Positions 1 to 12,184 of a stretch of 64,000 bases of DNA are shown here, piece by piece; position 1 is the first letter of the stretch, and each line of letters opens with the position of its first letter. The notes beneath the pieces were generated by a model, which saw nothing but the letters and a program-made list of their open reading frames with translations, was not told where the DNA came from and did not search any database. The stretch spans positions 1 to 64,000 of the forward strand of contig VTPC01091220.1 in the NCBI GenBank assembly GCA_011009095.1, read 5' to 3'. The stretch is from Ignelater luminosus (taxonomy: Eukaryota; Arthropoda; Insecta; Coleoptera; Elateridae). Made by a program: the position numbers and the translations under genes.

Positions 1-3000
1 TTTTTTCCCACTTCTAAGTAATATGGATCGTTCGTTGCTACATAAAGAAAATATGTTGATTCAAGAAATTCTGGCCTTAAGGGATGATTGCCCCAATGAA
101 CTTGAAAATCAGTAGTAAAAGCTTCTGGTATAAACTTATGTCTTTGCATAACCTGATATAGCATTTCATGTGTTTCCACTGCAGGTTTTAAATCACCTTT
201 TAAAACTTGCAATCCAGGCCAAAATGCTAAAAGTGCATCCATATAATTACGAGAATTAGTATGAGGCCTGTGCATGTGAACATCCAGCAGCATAGGTCCT
301 TGAGAAATATATTTCATAACAGCATTATAATGTCTGTTAAATCTATTCAGATACTGGTCGTCACCAAGAAGAATATATGCCTTAAGACAGTATTCATAAT
401 AAGAGTCGATACCTGCACCGACTCCTGAATCTCTTCGTACCCAATCTCCTGAATGTACATTTAGAACGGTTCCCATAAGATCAGAACTTCTATGGCGCAT
501 CTTCCACAATTCATCCATGGCCTTATGGGCTTTTTCTTCAAATATGGGTTCACCTGTTAGTCGAGAGAGTGCAGCCATTTCCAAAATAACTGATCCAGCA
601 CAGGCGGTGCAAGTTTCACGTGCTGCCTCTAAACGATCGCTTTTCAGACCATACTTAAGATTGACCTAGAACAAGAAATGAAATAAAAATGTCTTGTATT
701 TGTAATGTTCATTTTATTTATTAGTTTTTTGTTTTAAAAAGTCATTTATGTGATGTTGATGATGTTTATCTGATAAATATAATTCTAATATTCAAATGCT
801 GCCACTATGTACTAACCAAAATCACAAAAATGTATTTAGATAAAGTAAATGTAAAGGTCAAAAGAAGAAGATAAAGAGTGAGCTCAAAGTTTATAATGCA
901 AGTTGCATGATTTTTCACATTGCTTAGAAATTTTTCATCCATAACTTGTAAATAATAGGATATTTTGTTTTGCCCATAGTTGGCGGCAGTAACTCACTTT
1001 ATTTTGCATCATCAAGTAGGCTAGTATTTCAATTGTTCATAGAAAAAATTAAAGCTGTCATTAAACTTTTTTTATTTCAAGGGCAAAACAGCCACAGAAG
1101 TTAAAGCCAAATTGGATTCTGTTCTTGGCGACTCTTCATCATTGTAAACTTTAGATGTCTGAATTCAAACATGAACATACCCAAACAATTGAGGAACCTC
1201 GTTCAGGACGCCTGAAATCTGCGACTACTTCAGAAATCATTGACTGGATCCATGACATGGTGTTAGACAATCGGAAAAAATCCAATTGATTTCATTAGGA
1301 GATTTGTGACTATGGACAAAACTTGAATTCACCATTATATCCCAGAAACCAAACACATCAGTCAAAACAGTGGGTTGACCTGGGAGAATCAGTCCCAAAG
1401 AAGGCAAAAACAGCTCAGTTGGCTGGAAAAGTAATGGTTTTCATTTTTTGGGATGCCAAGGGCATTTTACTTATTGACTATCTGGAGAAAGGAAAAACCA
1501 TAACAGGCCAATATTACTCAACGCTGTTAGAACAACTAAATGCAGCAATTCGTAAAAAACGCCCTGGAATGTCAAAGAAAAAAAATCTTGTTTCACAAAG
1601 ACAATGCAAGTGCAATTGCTCAACAAAAGAATCCAAGCTGAAGTTCGAAATCGTTTGCCATCCCTCCCTACTCACCCGATTTGGTTCCATCAGATTTTCA
1701 TCTGTTCCCAAACTGAAAAAATTTCCATCTGGAAAGAAATTCAGATCCAATGAAGAAGGAATCGATGCTTTAAATGCATATTTTGCAGGCCTCGAAGAAA
1801 ATCATTTCCAAAAAGGGATTGAAAAGATGGAGATGCTTTGGTCCAAGTGTGTTGAATTACAGGCTGATTATATGTAGAAAAATAAAATATATCTTACGTT
1901 GAATTTCATTTGTTTTCACTTTCAATCCAGCCTTGTATCACTTCAAAATACTCACTCCTTGGATTTTAAAAACGATCTCAATGTGCATTATAATGACAGC
2001 AAAAATGGCAAAAATTTTCTGTGACCATGTGTACAGCATCGAAAAACTATCTACTCATCCATACTTGATCAAGTTTTGATCCAAAGTTCGCCATTGAGCT
2101 TTTCAAAGATCAAAATGACACTAAGGAGTTTCATTCTACCTAGGGATGTCTCTACAGAACCAATAAAACAAGATTTTTATTTGAGGTGTTAATTGGGTTT
2201 TTGCCACACTCTGTTGCAATATTTTGTCGTAACGTTTCATAAGCTGACTCTGCTTCCATCCTCAGGCGTTCGCCCTAAGAAGGGCGGTTTGGTTTATTAT
2301 TTTATTATAAAATGTGAACCTAAACTTTATACTAACCTCCAACTTTACACCCGAAATACAGTTCATAACTTTTTTTGATGAGTGTTACATTTCTTTTTTA
2401 AGGCTTGAAAGTCAGTTCACCACACTCATAACAAGTCATCAGGACTATGCACCCAGCTGCATGGTATTGTAATGTTAAAATATAAATTGAAGAAAGCTTG
2501 TGTATACAACATTCAAGATGTTTCTGGGTTGTAACAGGCCATGCTTTCATTTTGTTAGGTTGGAAGTGTTGCTTCCTTTTTTCTTGAAAATTGCCGTACC
2601 TGCGTCTGTATTTGGCGCTGTTGCGCGATCAAAAATTTTGCATAAACGTTTAGTACCAATTAGTTTTGCTTTGTTAAAAGAAGAGCAAATTTATATTTTG
2701 CATTTATTAATGCCAATTAAAAAGAATGTCAGAGATTACAAATAAAAACATAAAACTTTGATTTATAAATACAAATAAATAGAAATCTTCGTGAAGCAAT
2801 CTTTTAGCATAATCGATTTATAGATTTACAAAAAAAAAGGCAACAGCATGAGGTCAAACTGTCATAAATTCATAACCTTAAAGCACATTAAGTGTCAATA
2901 AGATTTTACAAGCCGAGTTAATAGATAAACAGCCCAGTTTACAATACTCAAACTGTCATTCTGCCACAGCCATATATGACCCAAAAACATCGTGAATGGT

Positions 3001-6000
3001 GTATAGTTCACAAATTTGGTTAATCAAAGTGTAATACAAGTAATAATAAATTATAGATATGCACTTCACAAACGATAGTAAGGAAATGAACACTTTAGGA
3101 CATAATGCGATCTTTCCACAATTTACTAACGTTTTTTTTCCATCGATACAAAAAAAATAAATAAAACTGTTTACTAAAACAAGAAGTAATTTCACAAACG
3201 TTTCTTCTTTAGTATTAATATTTATTAGATAATGATAAGATATTTTTGACATTTTGTTATTCCTTCACAAATGTCAAATTAATTTTTAATACATAATATC
3301 TAACTTGATTAATATAATACTTATAATTTCAAGATTTCAATCAATATGACAGTCTTATAGATGATTCTGCCTTAGATGCTGACTACATTCAACCAAAAAA
3401 GATAAAGAAAACAAAGCGAGTAATGTTGGTTCTGATAAGAATCTCAATAATGCAGTAGAAGATGAAGTAAAAATCAAAAATGCAAAAAAATTTGTAGAAG
3501 AATGGAAATGTAATGTCAGGAAAAAGAATCTAGCAGCTGGAACAAATCAATGAAAAGAGACTTGAAGATAAATGCAAACAGACCTGTAAATTAAAATGTT
3601 CCACTAATTTCTCAGATGCTGATGGTGAGACCATTTTCAAGCAATTTTGGACAGCATCTATAGACACTAACCAGAAGCGACAGTTTGTAGCATCATGCAT
3701 CACAGAAGATCCAATCAAATGAAGACATGAAAGAACAGGACAGAAAACCAGAATGAGAGTGTGCAAGACCTCAAACATTCACAGCTCTTTCAAAAAGAAC
3801 ATCCGATGGGGTAGTTATCATTGAACACTTGAGAGAGAAACATACTCCAAGGAATAGAATCAGCGATATTGTTCGGAATAAAATTCATGAACATATTTCG
3901 AAGTTCTTTGCTCAAGAATCTCATTACAGAAGAGAAAATATAGCTAAGAAATACCTCGAAAGCACTTTGTATGAATTATACATAGAGGATTGCTATGAAC
4001 AAAATGTACCACCAAAGGAAATAGCAAAATTATGGCTACATTCTGAAATTTTCAACACTAAATTTAATTATTTGTTTGAAAAACCTACTAATGATACCTG
4101 TGATACTTGTAACAGTTTCCAAATAAAACTGTGAGACCTGTTGTCTATCAAAGAAAAGCAGCTACTTCAAACAGGTTATGATAAACACTTGCAAGAATCC
4201 TGCAAGAGGTACAATCTTAAGAAATTTGACAAGATCCAGCTGAGAAGGTTGTTATGATAGACCTTCAAAAATGCCTGCCCACACCCACTCTAACAAATGC
4301 TCAGTTTTAGAGGCTGATTCAGACCACTTCCTAACAGAAACACAATGGGAAAAAGAAAGTCAGTTCAAAATTATGGTACCATGGGACTGACAGCAAGTAG
4401 TACAAATGTGCAATAAGAAAAAACTTTTATGGTAATAAGTATGGAAACCGAACACTTTACAAATTTCAAAAGTTTGTACAAAGGGGCTAATGCTCCATTT
4501 TAGTAAGAAAAAAATCAAGCAGTGGTGACCCTTTACTAATATCTAATGCTGTCCACCTTCAAGTGAAATCAAGCAACCCAGGAATTGTGTACTACAAAAC
4601 AGATTTTGATCAGGATTTCCTCAAAGTCAGCTTCAGTAGGAATCATCGTAGTATTGCAATCTCTAATACTTCAGATTTGCAGTAACTCGCTCCAAAATCG
4701 ATAAACACTAAAAAATACAACCACTTACAAAACTTGTTGAAATGGGTCCCCAAAGTTTTCACCCATTTTACAACTTACCACATTCTGAAAGAGCTGAAGA
4801 AGACGACTAAAGCGTGTTTCACATTATACTTTTTTTGTCTAGAATTATGCTAGATTTCTCGTTCGATTTCGATTCTATTTCCGTTCGATTTTCATCCTAC
4901 AAATTTTTAAATAATCATATGACATCGGATTCATTCGATTTGTTTCAAGCATGGCAGTGTGGCCACTAGACAAATAGAAAATTAGTATTCGACAAAAGTG
5001 GCGCGAAACATTTTAGTGATTTTAGTCTATAACCTTAATAACAACAACAAGCTACAAGCGAGATTAAAATATTTTTATAGGTTATAATAATGAGTAATAT
5101 GCACATGTTTGACCTCAACTTTGGCAAAGGTTGGCACTAAAATTGAATGACTTTCTGCTCATGCGTACTACAACATAGCATGAAACTCGAATAGAAAAAT
5201 AGAACTCGGCGTATATTTCTATACTAGAAACTCGAACCAAAATCGAAAACCAGTTTCAGATTCACATTATACTAGAATTGGCTAGAAATTTCTCGAACGA
5301 AACTCGAAATAGAATCTAGACAAAAATAGTATAATGTGAAACGCGCTTAATAATGCTTGTTGCATTTTTCATAAGGTTTTCTATTGTTAAGGACTTCTAA
5401 CTTGCTGTTTGTAGAAATAAAGCTATAAAAAACTGTTGTGTTTAAATTATATTATATCATGAGCACGACTCAGTGTTAAGTCACAGGGTGAGTGTTTAAA
5501 ACATGAGGTAAAAAGTGTTAAGTCACATCAAAGTCATATTTTTTCAAAAATCCCAAAACTTATAACTTTAAATTGAGATTATCAAATATTTTGCAAACAA
5601 CTTTAACTGTAACCTCCCCTCCCTTTTATAAAGTTACATTAATTATGTTTAAAAATAAATTTAAAATTGCGTTTCTACTATTCCCTGTTTTTGTGACTTA
5701 ACACAGTTTACTTCTGATGTGCTGATATAATATGTAAGTAAATAATATTTTTATTTAAAAAAAGTCTTTATTAATATTGTAATCATAGTTTGAAGAAGTT
5801 TACAATAAACAAAAGTTTGGGAGAAAAAATAGTTTTATTTAAAAAAAGAACTTTCAAGTGAAATCAAAATCATGTCTCATCATCTTTAAAAATAAATATA
5901 ACAACTACTTCTCCACTATAATTAAACTATAATTAAACACATATCAGATTTATACCGGTTTCTTAATCACTCACTGATTGAATAATTTTATTTTTAAATA

Positions 6001-7124
6001 AACAAAAGCTAAGAAAAACAATATTAATGAAAACGAATGTTTTTATACTCACTCTTGAATGCGGTATTCCCGTTGTAGTATTAAAAGCAGGCAATAATCT
6101 ATAACCCAGATCTTTAGCCATATTTAATAATTCACCTCGATACCATTGTAAAACCTCAGCACGTTGTTGTAAATATCCAGCCAAGATGTGTGCTGATAAT
6201 AATCCTCTGCAAGAAGTCACATAGAATTTTCAAAATTGATAAGTTTACTACAACTTACCCCAGTACACGTATATTAGTTTCAAATACAGAAACGACAACA
6301 TCATTATCAAACGACACATCTCGAATTACAAGTTTTACTGCATGATCGAACTCTTCCAAATCACCAAGTATTACTAATGTATCTAAGGTGTCAATTAGTG
6401 TTAAGGAAAAACTATAAAAAAAACAAAATTAAAGGTTGTTAATTGCAACACAGAAGACAATTCAATGTTTAGAAATGTTATTTACATCATGTATGCAAAA
6501 TATTGTCAACTCAAAACAATCAACGTTTATATTATAAAAACAGAAAATTTAACGAAGGCCGGTATAACAAAACAATGAAAATATTTATTACTCAGTAAAA
6601 TTTATTGTAAATGGAATCATAAAAAGTTTGCTTCATGATTTTTATGCAGTTATTCTCTGATTAACAAAATATAATATTAAAATTTACACTCCAATTCTTC
6701 TTAAAATAATAAATTCATTTTCTTAAATTAATAATTTCTCAATATTTTGCACATTTTTTTTCTTACAGAATATTAATAAGATGACTTACTTTCCCAAAGA
6801 ATCATCAATATCACCTCGATTTGGAGTAAGCCCTCTGTATCGACCAGCACAACTTAACGGCATTAATTCATCAGCTGGATACGCATTTTCCATATAAGCC
6901 CTATATGCATGATAGAACATATCTCTAGCTTCATCTCTAAAATTAAAAATAAAAACATTAATACACTTATTTCTTGCATTATATCAGATTCACCTGAGTG
7001 CTAGTCGTTCTCGTTTTAACATAGGTACTGTTTCTTCGCAATAACATTGTTGACTATTGAATAGAAATATCACCGATATACTCACTAAATAACGAATCAC
7101 TACAAACGTCGATGAACAAAACAT
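1..7124 (-). CDS. EDEM3: EDEM3-like ER degradation-enhancing alpha-mannosidase (GH47), 5' part of gene
   Basis: Five exons on the minus strand: 7124-6994 (ATG at 7124-7122), 6936-6790, 6411-6259, 6206-6053 and 665 to the window edge. GT-AG boundaries and phases all agree and give about 416 residues. The N-terminus is a hydrophobic signal peptide. The GH47 domain follows, with recognisable blocks [63 protein letters not shown] and [11 protein letters not shown]. The acidic residues of VFETN, AGIDS and RPEFLES correspond to the conserved GH47 catalytic acids. Known role of the family: trimming mannose from misfolded glycoproteins in the ER so they enter ERAD. The blocks resemble vertebrate EDEM3 more than EDEM1 or EDEM2. 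The C-terminal part (protease-associated domain and ER-retention tail in EDEM3) lies outside the window. Intron 4 (666-6052) is 5.4 kb and holds a mariner relic, a second transposon relic and a MITE; the rest of that intron is featureless AT-rich DNA. Confidence 0.93.
1040..1880 (+). pseudogene. degenerate mariner transposase in EDEM3 intron 4
   Basis: The reading frame 1323-1877 contains mariner signatures: [60 protein letters not shown], and a C-terminus around [13 protein letters not shown]. Upstream, about 1040-1320 in other frames, lie remnants of the N-terminal helix-turn-helix region ([27 protein letters not shown]). Frame changes separate the parts, and the catalytic block after RPGMSKKK is frameshifted (the HQDNA equivalent is read out of frame). 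It is therefore a dead copy. No convincing terminal inverted repeats were found. It is antisense to EDEM3 and wholly intronic. Confidence 0.88.
3355..4805 (+). pseudogene. decayed arthropod transposon-encoded protein (DUF7869-like family)
   Basis: An open segment at 3829-4134 reads [22 protein letters not shown], then [39 protein letters not shown]. About 100 bp downstream another frame reads [15 protein letters not shown], and near 4720-4800 a further frame gives [20 protein letters not shown]. The pieces occur in the order expected of a protein family that is repeated many times in arthropod genomes; I associate it with DUF7869-type transposon proteins, but that label is from memory. Several stops and frameshifts separate the pieces, so it is not functional. 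It lies in EDEM3 intron 4 in antisense orientation and ends directly beside the MITE at 4811. Confidence 0.6.
4811..5347. mobile_element. MITE with TAA target duplication (PIF/Harbinger type)
   Basis: The ends are inverted repeats: AGCGTGTTTCACATTATACT at the left and its near-perfect complement AGTATAATGTGAAACGCGCT at the right. Similarity continues inward through TTTTTGTCTAGA and the TCTCG/CGAGA blocks. The 3-bp direct repeat TAA flanks it at 4808-4810 and 5348-5350, which is the hallmark of PIF/Harbinger insertions (TTA/TAA). A second internal copy of the CACATTATACTAGAAT motif lies near 5265. There is no coding capacity in its 537 bp. Confidence 0.85.
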
Positions 7125-9163
7125 TGTAAATTTAAAAAAAATGTTAAAACAATTCGTCAAGAAGTTCCAGGTGTAACTAATAATTTCAACATATTGTAAT
7201 ACACGTTTGGTTTTGAAGTAATTGATGTTACTACCAAAGGTGGTACTGATAAGAAGGTCTTATCAGACAACACGACTGTTTTGAATATTTGACGCATTAA
7301 ACACTTTTATAGTATATCCCCAACACCATTGTCGTCACAATTTAAACTTTAATCTGTAGCAGACAACATGAAACCTACGATTTTGACATGTCTCTTGAAA
7401 ATTTATTTAACCAAAAACTGTCAAACTATTGCTTTATGAAGGTTTTTATGGTTGGCAAAATTTTTTCTATTCAATTGACCTAAAATCGTCAGCGGCCTTG
7501 TGTACGACACGGTTTCTGATTGGTTAAAATTTAGAAACAAACCTTAGAATGTCATTTCCGAACATATGACTACAACCAACGTAGCATTCGCATTTTTTTT
7601 TGAGAATTGAAAAAATTTGTGTTTTCCCGTAAAACCAAAACTAGTTGTGGTTATAATTTTAAAGAAAAATACAGTAATAAAGATTTATGTAAATTTATGT
7701 TATATAATTGTTGTGGCTAAAACAAATCTTAAGTAAATATTGAAAAGTATTACTTGACACAATACATGGAAAAATTAATGATACTTTGTAAGTTTGAACA
7801 GTTTAAAGGTTTGGTTTGATCAACAAATATTAAAACAAGCCCCTTTTCCTTTTCTCATTGAATTTCCTTTGAATATGCCTTTAGACCCTTTAGAAGTATT
7901 TCTTAAATTACGTAACGCTTGAAGGAGGGGGTAGAGATGTTGCAGCGTTATATTTCTGTGAGTGTTATTATTACATTATGTTGCATTACAAGAAGATAAG
8001 GCGGGATGAGATCCAGCGTTTTACACAACTTATTTCTCGAAATTTTCGAATTTGAGGGGAAACCCCCATGCCTGGTTTGAAGTAGGAGGGAGACTTCTCA
8101 CGTCTAGGCTTGCCACCTTTACTGAGCGACAATACCGATCTATTCACAAAGTCTAGAGACCGGGCCTAAATTGAAAAATCTTCCACAGACGCCTGTGGGA
8201 GATCCCTCTCTCTACAGACGTAGGGAATCTCCCTTTTAGACTCTCAGGCTCCATACTAGGCACTCTAAACTTGGACTCCGAAATAAACGTCGCCGCTTTG
8301 AGTACTCGAAAACTCGCCCAGAACTTTCGAAAAACCAATGATTACTGATTAAGTGATTACTAGATAGTTCCGTAAATAACAGTATGCTGTGAAAGGTAGG
8401 TCATCCTATATCCCCAACAAGTTCGATCGCAAATGACAACACCGAAACATATGCACTTTTAAAACGTGTTCGAGATCACGTTCAAAACTACCGTTACAGC
8501 AATCAATTTTTAACAATTTCTTGATTTCCAACAAATTGTTATAAAATAATGAAAATAACATTGCTTACGTTAATCTAACCTTAATCTTTTCGATCATTAA
8601 TGGCTGCTAATAAAAAGACCTACCTTTCACAACACACTGTACCTACCTTGTACAGTACTATACCCTGAACCGGCCTCGTGATCAAATTACCGGTCGTACC
8701 AGTGACAACTGGTTGGGTGGCATCACTAGATACTCATGTCTGATTAGTGATTAGAAATCCGAAATTCCTCAATATCTGCTTTTAAAATTTAAGAGGGCGG
8801 TGCAGCGTTTTATATTTACTATTTAGTTATTTACCAATGGAGGATGGGTCAGAGTTGCGTTATAGATAGGTTACAAACAAGCTAATTTTGTTACATAATT
8901 TAAGAACATACCCTTATTAGTTGATTAGTTCCTCTAGAAAGCGGCTAGTAATTCCTATATTAGGTAGTTACAAATTCTGTTATTTTCGAGAATCTGGCAA
9001 CGGTGTAGGTGTATTGTTATCGTTGAATGGACAACGGGTTTGACTAAACATGAAACATCCTAAACATAACCTGCACAACCTCAGATTATGTATCGTGTGC
9101 CTCTAATTACATTACTATTATTATTTATAAATCATCAAAACTAGTAATAAACATAAATCAAAT
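7125..9163. other. intergenic region between divergent EDEM3 and POLR3K
   Basis: The two genes are transcribed away from each other, so both promoters should lie here, EDEM3's in the part just right of 7124 and POLR3K's just left of 9164. No TATA box stands out. From about 7900 to 8870 the composition changes to slightly more GC-rich, mobile-element-like DNA. It includes two ends carrying a GCAGCGTT block (7941 and 8803), a short imperfect hairpin near 8185-8235 and the MITE at 8380-8639. Confidence 0.5.
8380..8639. mobile_element. short TIR element (MITE), copy 1
   Basis: The left end CAGTATGCTGTGAAAGGTAG is matched at the right end (8617-8639) by the complement of CAGTGTGTTGTGAAAGGTAG, about 23 bp of terminal inverted repeat. 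A TA adjoins or nearly adjoins each end, suggesting a Tc1/mariner-type target. The inner 200 bp recur at 15855-16100 (see that entry), so this is a dispersed family. Confidence 0.75.
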
Positions 9164-9493
9164 ATGATACCATTTTGTGCAGTATGTGGTAACTTAATGT
9201 TTGTGGAAGAAGCTGCAAGTGGAAGACTTCGTTTTGTTTGTAAAATTTGTCCAACATTTCGAAATATTGCGAAGACTGTGGCGAGTAGAAGCTACTATAA
9301 GTTAAAAGAAATCGATGATGTGCTAGGTGGTGAAGAAGCCTGGAAGAATGTTGATTCAACAGAAGAAACTTGTCCAAAATGTAGCCATCCGAAAGCTTAC
9401 TTCATGCAATTACAAACAAGATCTGCTGATGAACCTATGACCACATTCTATCGTTGTTGTAATCATGAATGTTCACATAATTGGAGGGATTAA
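9164..9493 (+). CDS. POLR3K: RNA polymerase III subunit RPC10 (POLR3K / C11)
   Basis: A single uninterrupted 109-codon frame, the same length as the human protein (108 aa). The N-terminal zinc ribbon has CAVC and CKIC pairs. A linker reads YYKLKEIDDVLGGEEAW. The C-terminal TFIIS-like zinc ribbon has CPKC and a CCNHEC pair, and carries the family-invariant QTRSADEPMTTFYRCC with the acidic tip DE. Family knowledge: the C-terminal ribbon enters the Pol III active site to stimulate RNA cleavage and supports termination and reinitiation. A polyadenylation signal AATAAA lies at 9552-9557. The 3' end faces TAF9 with 217 bp between stop codons. No intron. Confidence 0.97.
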   Translation: MIPFCAVCGNLMFVEEAASGRLRFVCKICPTFRNIAKTVASRSYYKLKEIDDVLGGEEAWKNVDSTEETCPKCSHPKAYFMQLQTRSADEPMTTFYRCCNHECSHNWRD

Positions 9494-9710
9494 ATAATAT
9501 TTATTATTAGTAGTTATTAATGATTATTATATTTTGTGATATCTTTTTTAAAATAAATATAGCATATGTCAATGTTGAAAAGTTTATTTTATATGTAAAT
9601 CTCCCCCCTTTCATAATTTATTTACTTAAAGATAATTATTAAAAAGAAAATGAATTACATACAATTACTTAAATGTAAAATAAAGTTGTTTTTAATTGCT
9701 ACCTATAAAA

Positions 9711-10427
9711 CTACATTTCTTCATCTTCACGTTTCCGTTTTAAACTATTACTATCAATATCCATAGGGATTACAGAATTCAAAGATGATGTAACAACTTG
9801 CACATTTTGCTGAATCTGGATTTTAGGTTTTAGTATTGTTTTTTGATGTTGACTTGTAATATTAGTCACAGGTTTTGGTATAGTAACAGTTTGCTTATTT
9901 CCCGGAGAAGCAGTAGTACGCTTTATATAACTTACTGTTGGTTTTGTTACAATCTTAATTCCAGGAGTCGGTCCTAAACTGGAGTTAACTTTATTTGATT
10001 TTTTGCCAGCACTGCTTTTCAATACGTAATTACAAGCAGACAAACAGTGACGATCAGGTGGTAAACGTAATCCACAAATAGGTTTCACTAATGGCAGTGG
10101 ACTATTATTTTTATTTCGAGCACATTCAAGTAATACTTCACGGGGAGGTGGTGCGGTAAAACAACTCTCGTTAGCCAACTGCAGTGCAAGTCGCACGTCT
10201 TCGACGTCAATAAATTTCTTCTTACAATTATTAGCAAATGTACGCGCTTCTTCCAATACTGACGTAGCGTACCGATAAACAAACTCTGTTAACTGAATTA
10301 TAGTTTTTGGTTCATATTCTGTGATGCCCATTTCTTTCATTATTGCCATTATTACTTGGCCATCTTTTGGAATATTTTTTGGTGGCTGAGCCGATTTTGC
10401 CTTTTCCTTTTCCGCCATATTTTGCAA
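9711..10427 (-). CDS. TAF9: TFIID/SAGA subunit TAF9
   Basis: One uninterrupted 238-codon frame. The N-terminal histone fold (about residues 15-85) includes IPKDGQVIMAIMKEMGITEY, YEPKTIIQLTEFVYRYAT and KFIDVEDVRLALQLA. It is followed by the TAF9-specific PPPREVLLECARNKN and CGLRLPPDRHCLSACNY. In known complexes this fold pairs with TAF6 in TFIID and SAGA. The C-terminal half is a low-complexity Thr/Pro/Lys-rich tail ending in an acidic-basic KRKREDEEM. Translation may start at the ATG at 10427 or three codons later at 10418, where MAEKEK matches the usual family start; the second looks likelier. No intron, and convergent with POLR3K. Confidence 0.96.
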   Translation of the reverse strand: MQNMAEKEKAKSAQPPKNIPKDGQVIMAIMKEMGITEYEPKTIIQLTEFVYRYATSVLEEARTFANNCKKKFIDVEDVRLALQLANESCFTAPPPREVLLECARNKNNSPLPLVKPICGLRLPPDRHCLSACNYVLKSSAGKKSNKVNSSLGPTPGIKIVTKPTVSYIKRTTASPGNKQTVTIPKPVTNITSQHQKTILKPKIQIQQNVQVVTSSLNSVIPMDIDSNSLKRKREDEEM

Positions 10428-10958
10428 AATTAGATTTTATGTTTATTTATATTTCAAACACAAAAATTATTTACACATAAAAGATATGAGAAACCACCTT
10501 ACACAATAATAATCTAATTACTAATTATTTAGGTTATGTACAAAAGTTAACACAAAAGAGAAAAGACAATGTCAGACTTTGGAAGTGTATGACATATCAC
10601 TCCCGGGAAATGAGACAATTTTTTATGGGTGATTTTTAATTAAAATCACAGAAAGCGACAGTGTAATCGTTTATTTGCTTATTAAATATATTTTCTGTAT
10701 AATAGCACTGTTATTTGTTAGATTCAGAATCAGATTTTAAAAGTATGGAATGTTAGTCTAAATTTTACAATCTTAATGTTGCCGGGAATATAACAATAAC
10801 AAATATGTGGAATTGAGGTGAAATTTTTAATTTGCATTTTTAATTTGTGATGTATTAGAAATTAACATATCTTTTAATCTTTAAAATGTTGATACTAAAA
10901 TACAGTTGAATTCAAGAAAAAAATCCTGGATTTTTGCGGCGAGGTTAACAACGAGGGT
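10428..10958. promoter_or_regulatory. shared head-to-head promoter region of TAF9 and ABHD13
   Basis: TAF9 and ABHD13 start codons face away from each other across 531 bp, so this interval must hold both start sites or the 5' UTRs leading to them. It is AT-rich apart from a TCCCGGGA palindrome near 10600. No TATA box stands out. A bidirectional promoter is inferred from arrangement only. Confidence 0.45.
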
Positions 10959-12184
10959 ATGGGTGGTTATGTTCGTGTGTCTCGTATTATAGCAACTTTA
11001 ATTGGTATTACTTTGAAAGTATGGGCTTATTCCGGCTTAGTTTTAGTTTTCTGCTTTTTGCTTTATTATTTCTACGGAGGAATATTTGCATTTATTCTAT
11101 TGATTTTTGCTGCCACAGGTATATAATTAATATAACCTATACTTGTCTTCAAGATCCTCATTAATGATTTTGTAGGAATACTGTATCATGCTGAGGATAA
11201 TTTTTTATTTTATCCCGAATTACCAAGCCATTCTAGAGTGTTTGTACCAATACCGTCCATGTATGGACTTCCATATGAAAATATTCAAGTGCGAGCATCA
11301 GATGGAACAATGTTACATATGTTTTTTATATATCAGCCGCAAGAAAGAAAGCACCAGTCACCTACAATAGTATTTCTGCATGGGAATGCTGGCAATATGG
11401 GGCATCGTTTACAGAATTCTGTAGGCCTATATCACAATTTGCATTGCAACATTTTATTGGTTGAATATCGAGGCTATGGTTTGTCAGAAGGTAACCCTTC
11501 TGAAGAAGGTCTATATTTAGATGCTAGAGCAAGTATAGACTATTTATACACTAGAAATGATATAAACTTAGCAGAAATTATTGTATTTGGCCGCTCTCTA
11601 GGTATGGTTTGATTTTATTAGATTTAATTTTAGAATAATATTTATAATACTTACAGGAGGAGCAGTTGCTATAGATTTAGCAAGCAGAGCTGAATATTCA
11701 GACAAAATATGGTGTTTGGTTATTGAAAATACATTCACAAGCATTCCAGATATGGCTAAGGTTTTGCTTGGTTGGCGTTTACTGCAGTATTTACCTTTAG
11801 CGTGTTATAAAAATAAGGTAATTCATTTCAGTTTGTGTATTTCTGCATTATTTTTGAAGGTTAATTCTGTTACAGTTCCTTTCATTATATAAAGTTATGC
11901 ATTTACGAGTTCCAACACTATTCATATCAGGTTTATCGGATACTCTAGTCCCACCACGTATGATGGTGGACCTTCATAGTCGTTGTGGAAGTGCAAGGAA
12001 ACAGTTGCTACAATTACAAGCTGGGACTCACAATGAAACATGGACTGTTAAAGGATATTATCATGCATTAGCCGTTTTCTTACAAAATTGTCGGTTACAG
12101 TCAATTGAAAGCAAAACACAAAATGTTGAAGTAAAACAAGGAATCGAAAGTAATTCAATTTGGAATAATGTACAGACCATTTGA
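10959..12184 (+). CDS. ABHD13: ABHD13-like alpha/beta hydrolase (Bem46 family), membrane anchored
   Basis: Four exons: 10959-11118, 11176-11601, 11657-11817 and 11876-12184, all with GT-AG introns of 54-58 bp. Together they encode 351 aa (human ABHD13 is 337). A hydrophobic N-terminal stretch, about residues 20-52, is a membrane anchor. The hydrolase fold follows: oxyanion block HGNAGN, then VEYRGYGLSEGNPSE, nucleophile elbow GRSLGG (Ser194, split by intron 2), acid Asp271 in SGLSDTLVPP and His301 in AGTHNETW. The triad is complete. The family is a predicted type II membrane serine hydrolase; substrates are not inferred here. The start has the glycine-rich MGGYVR context and no competing upstream ATG in frame was noticed. 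Confidence 0.94.

Noticed and set aside
9141..9377. Minus-strand frame of 78 codons over POLR3K
   Set aside because: It overlaps the well-supported POLR3K reading frame in antisense and has no features of its own.
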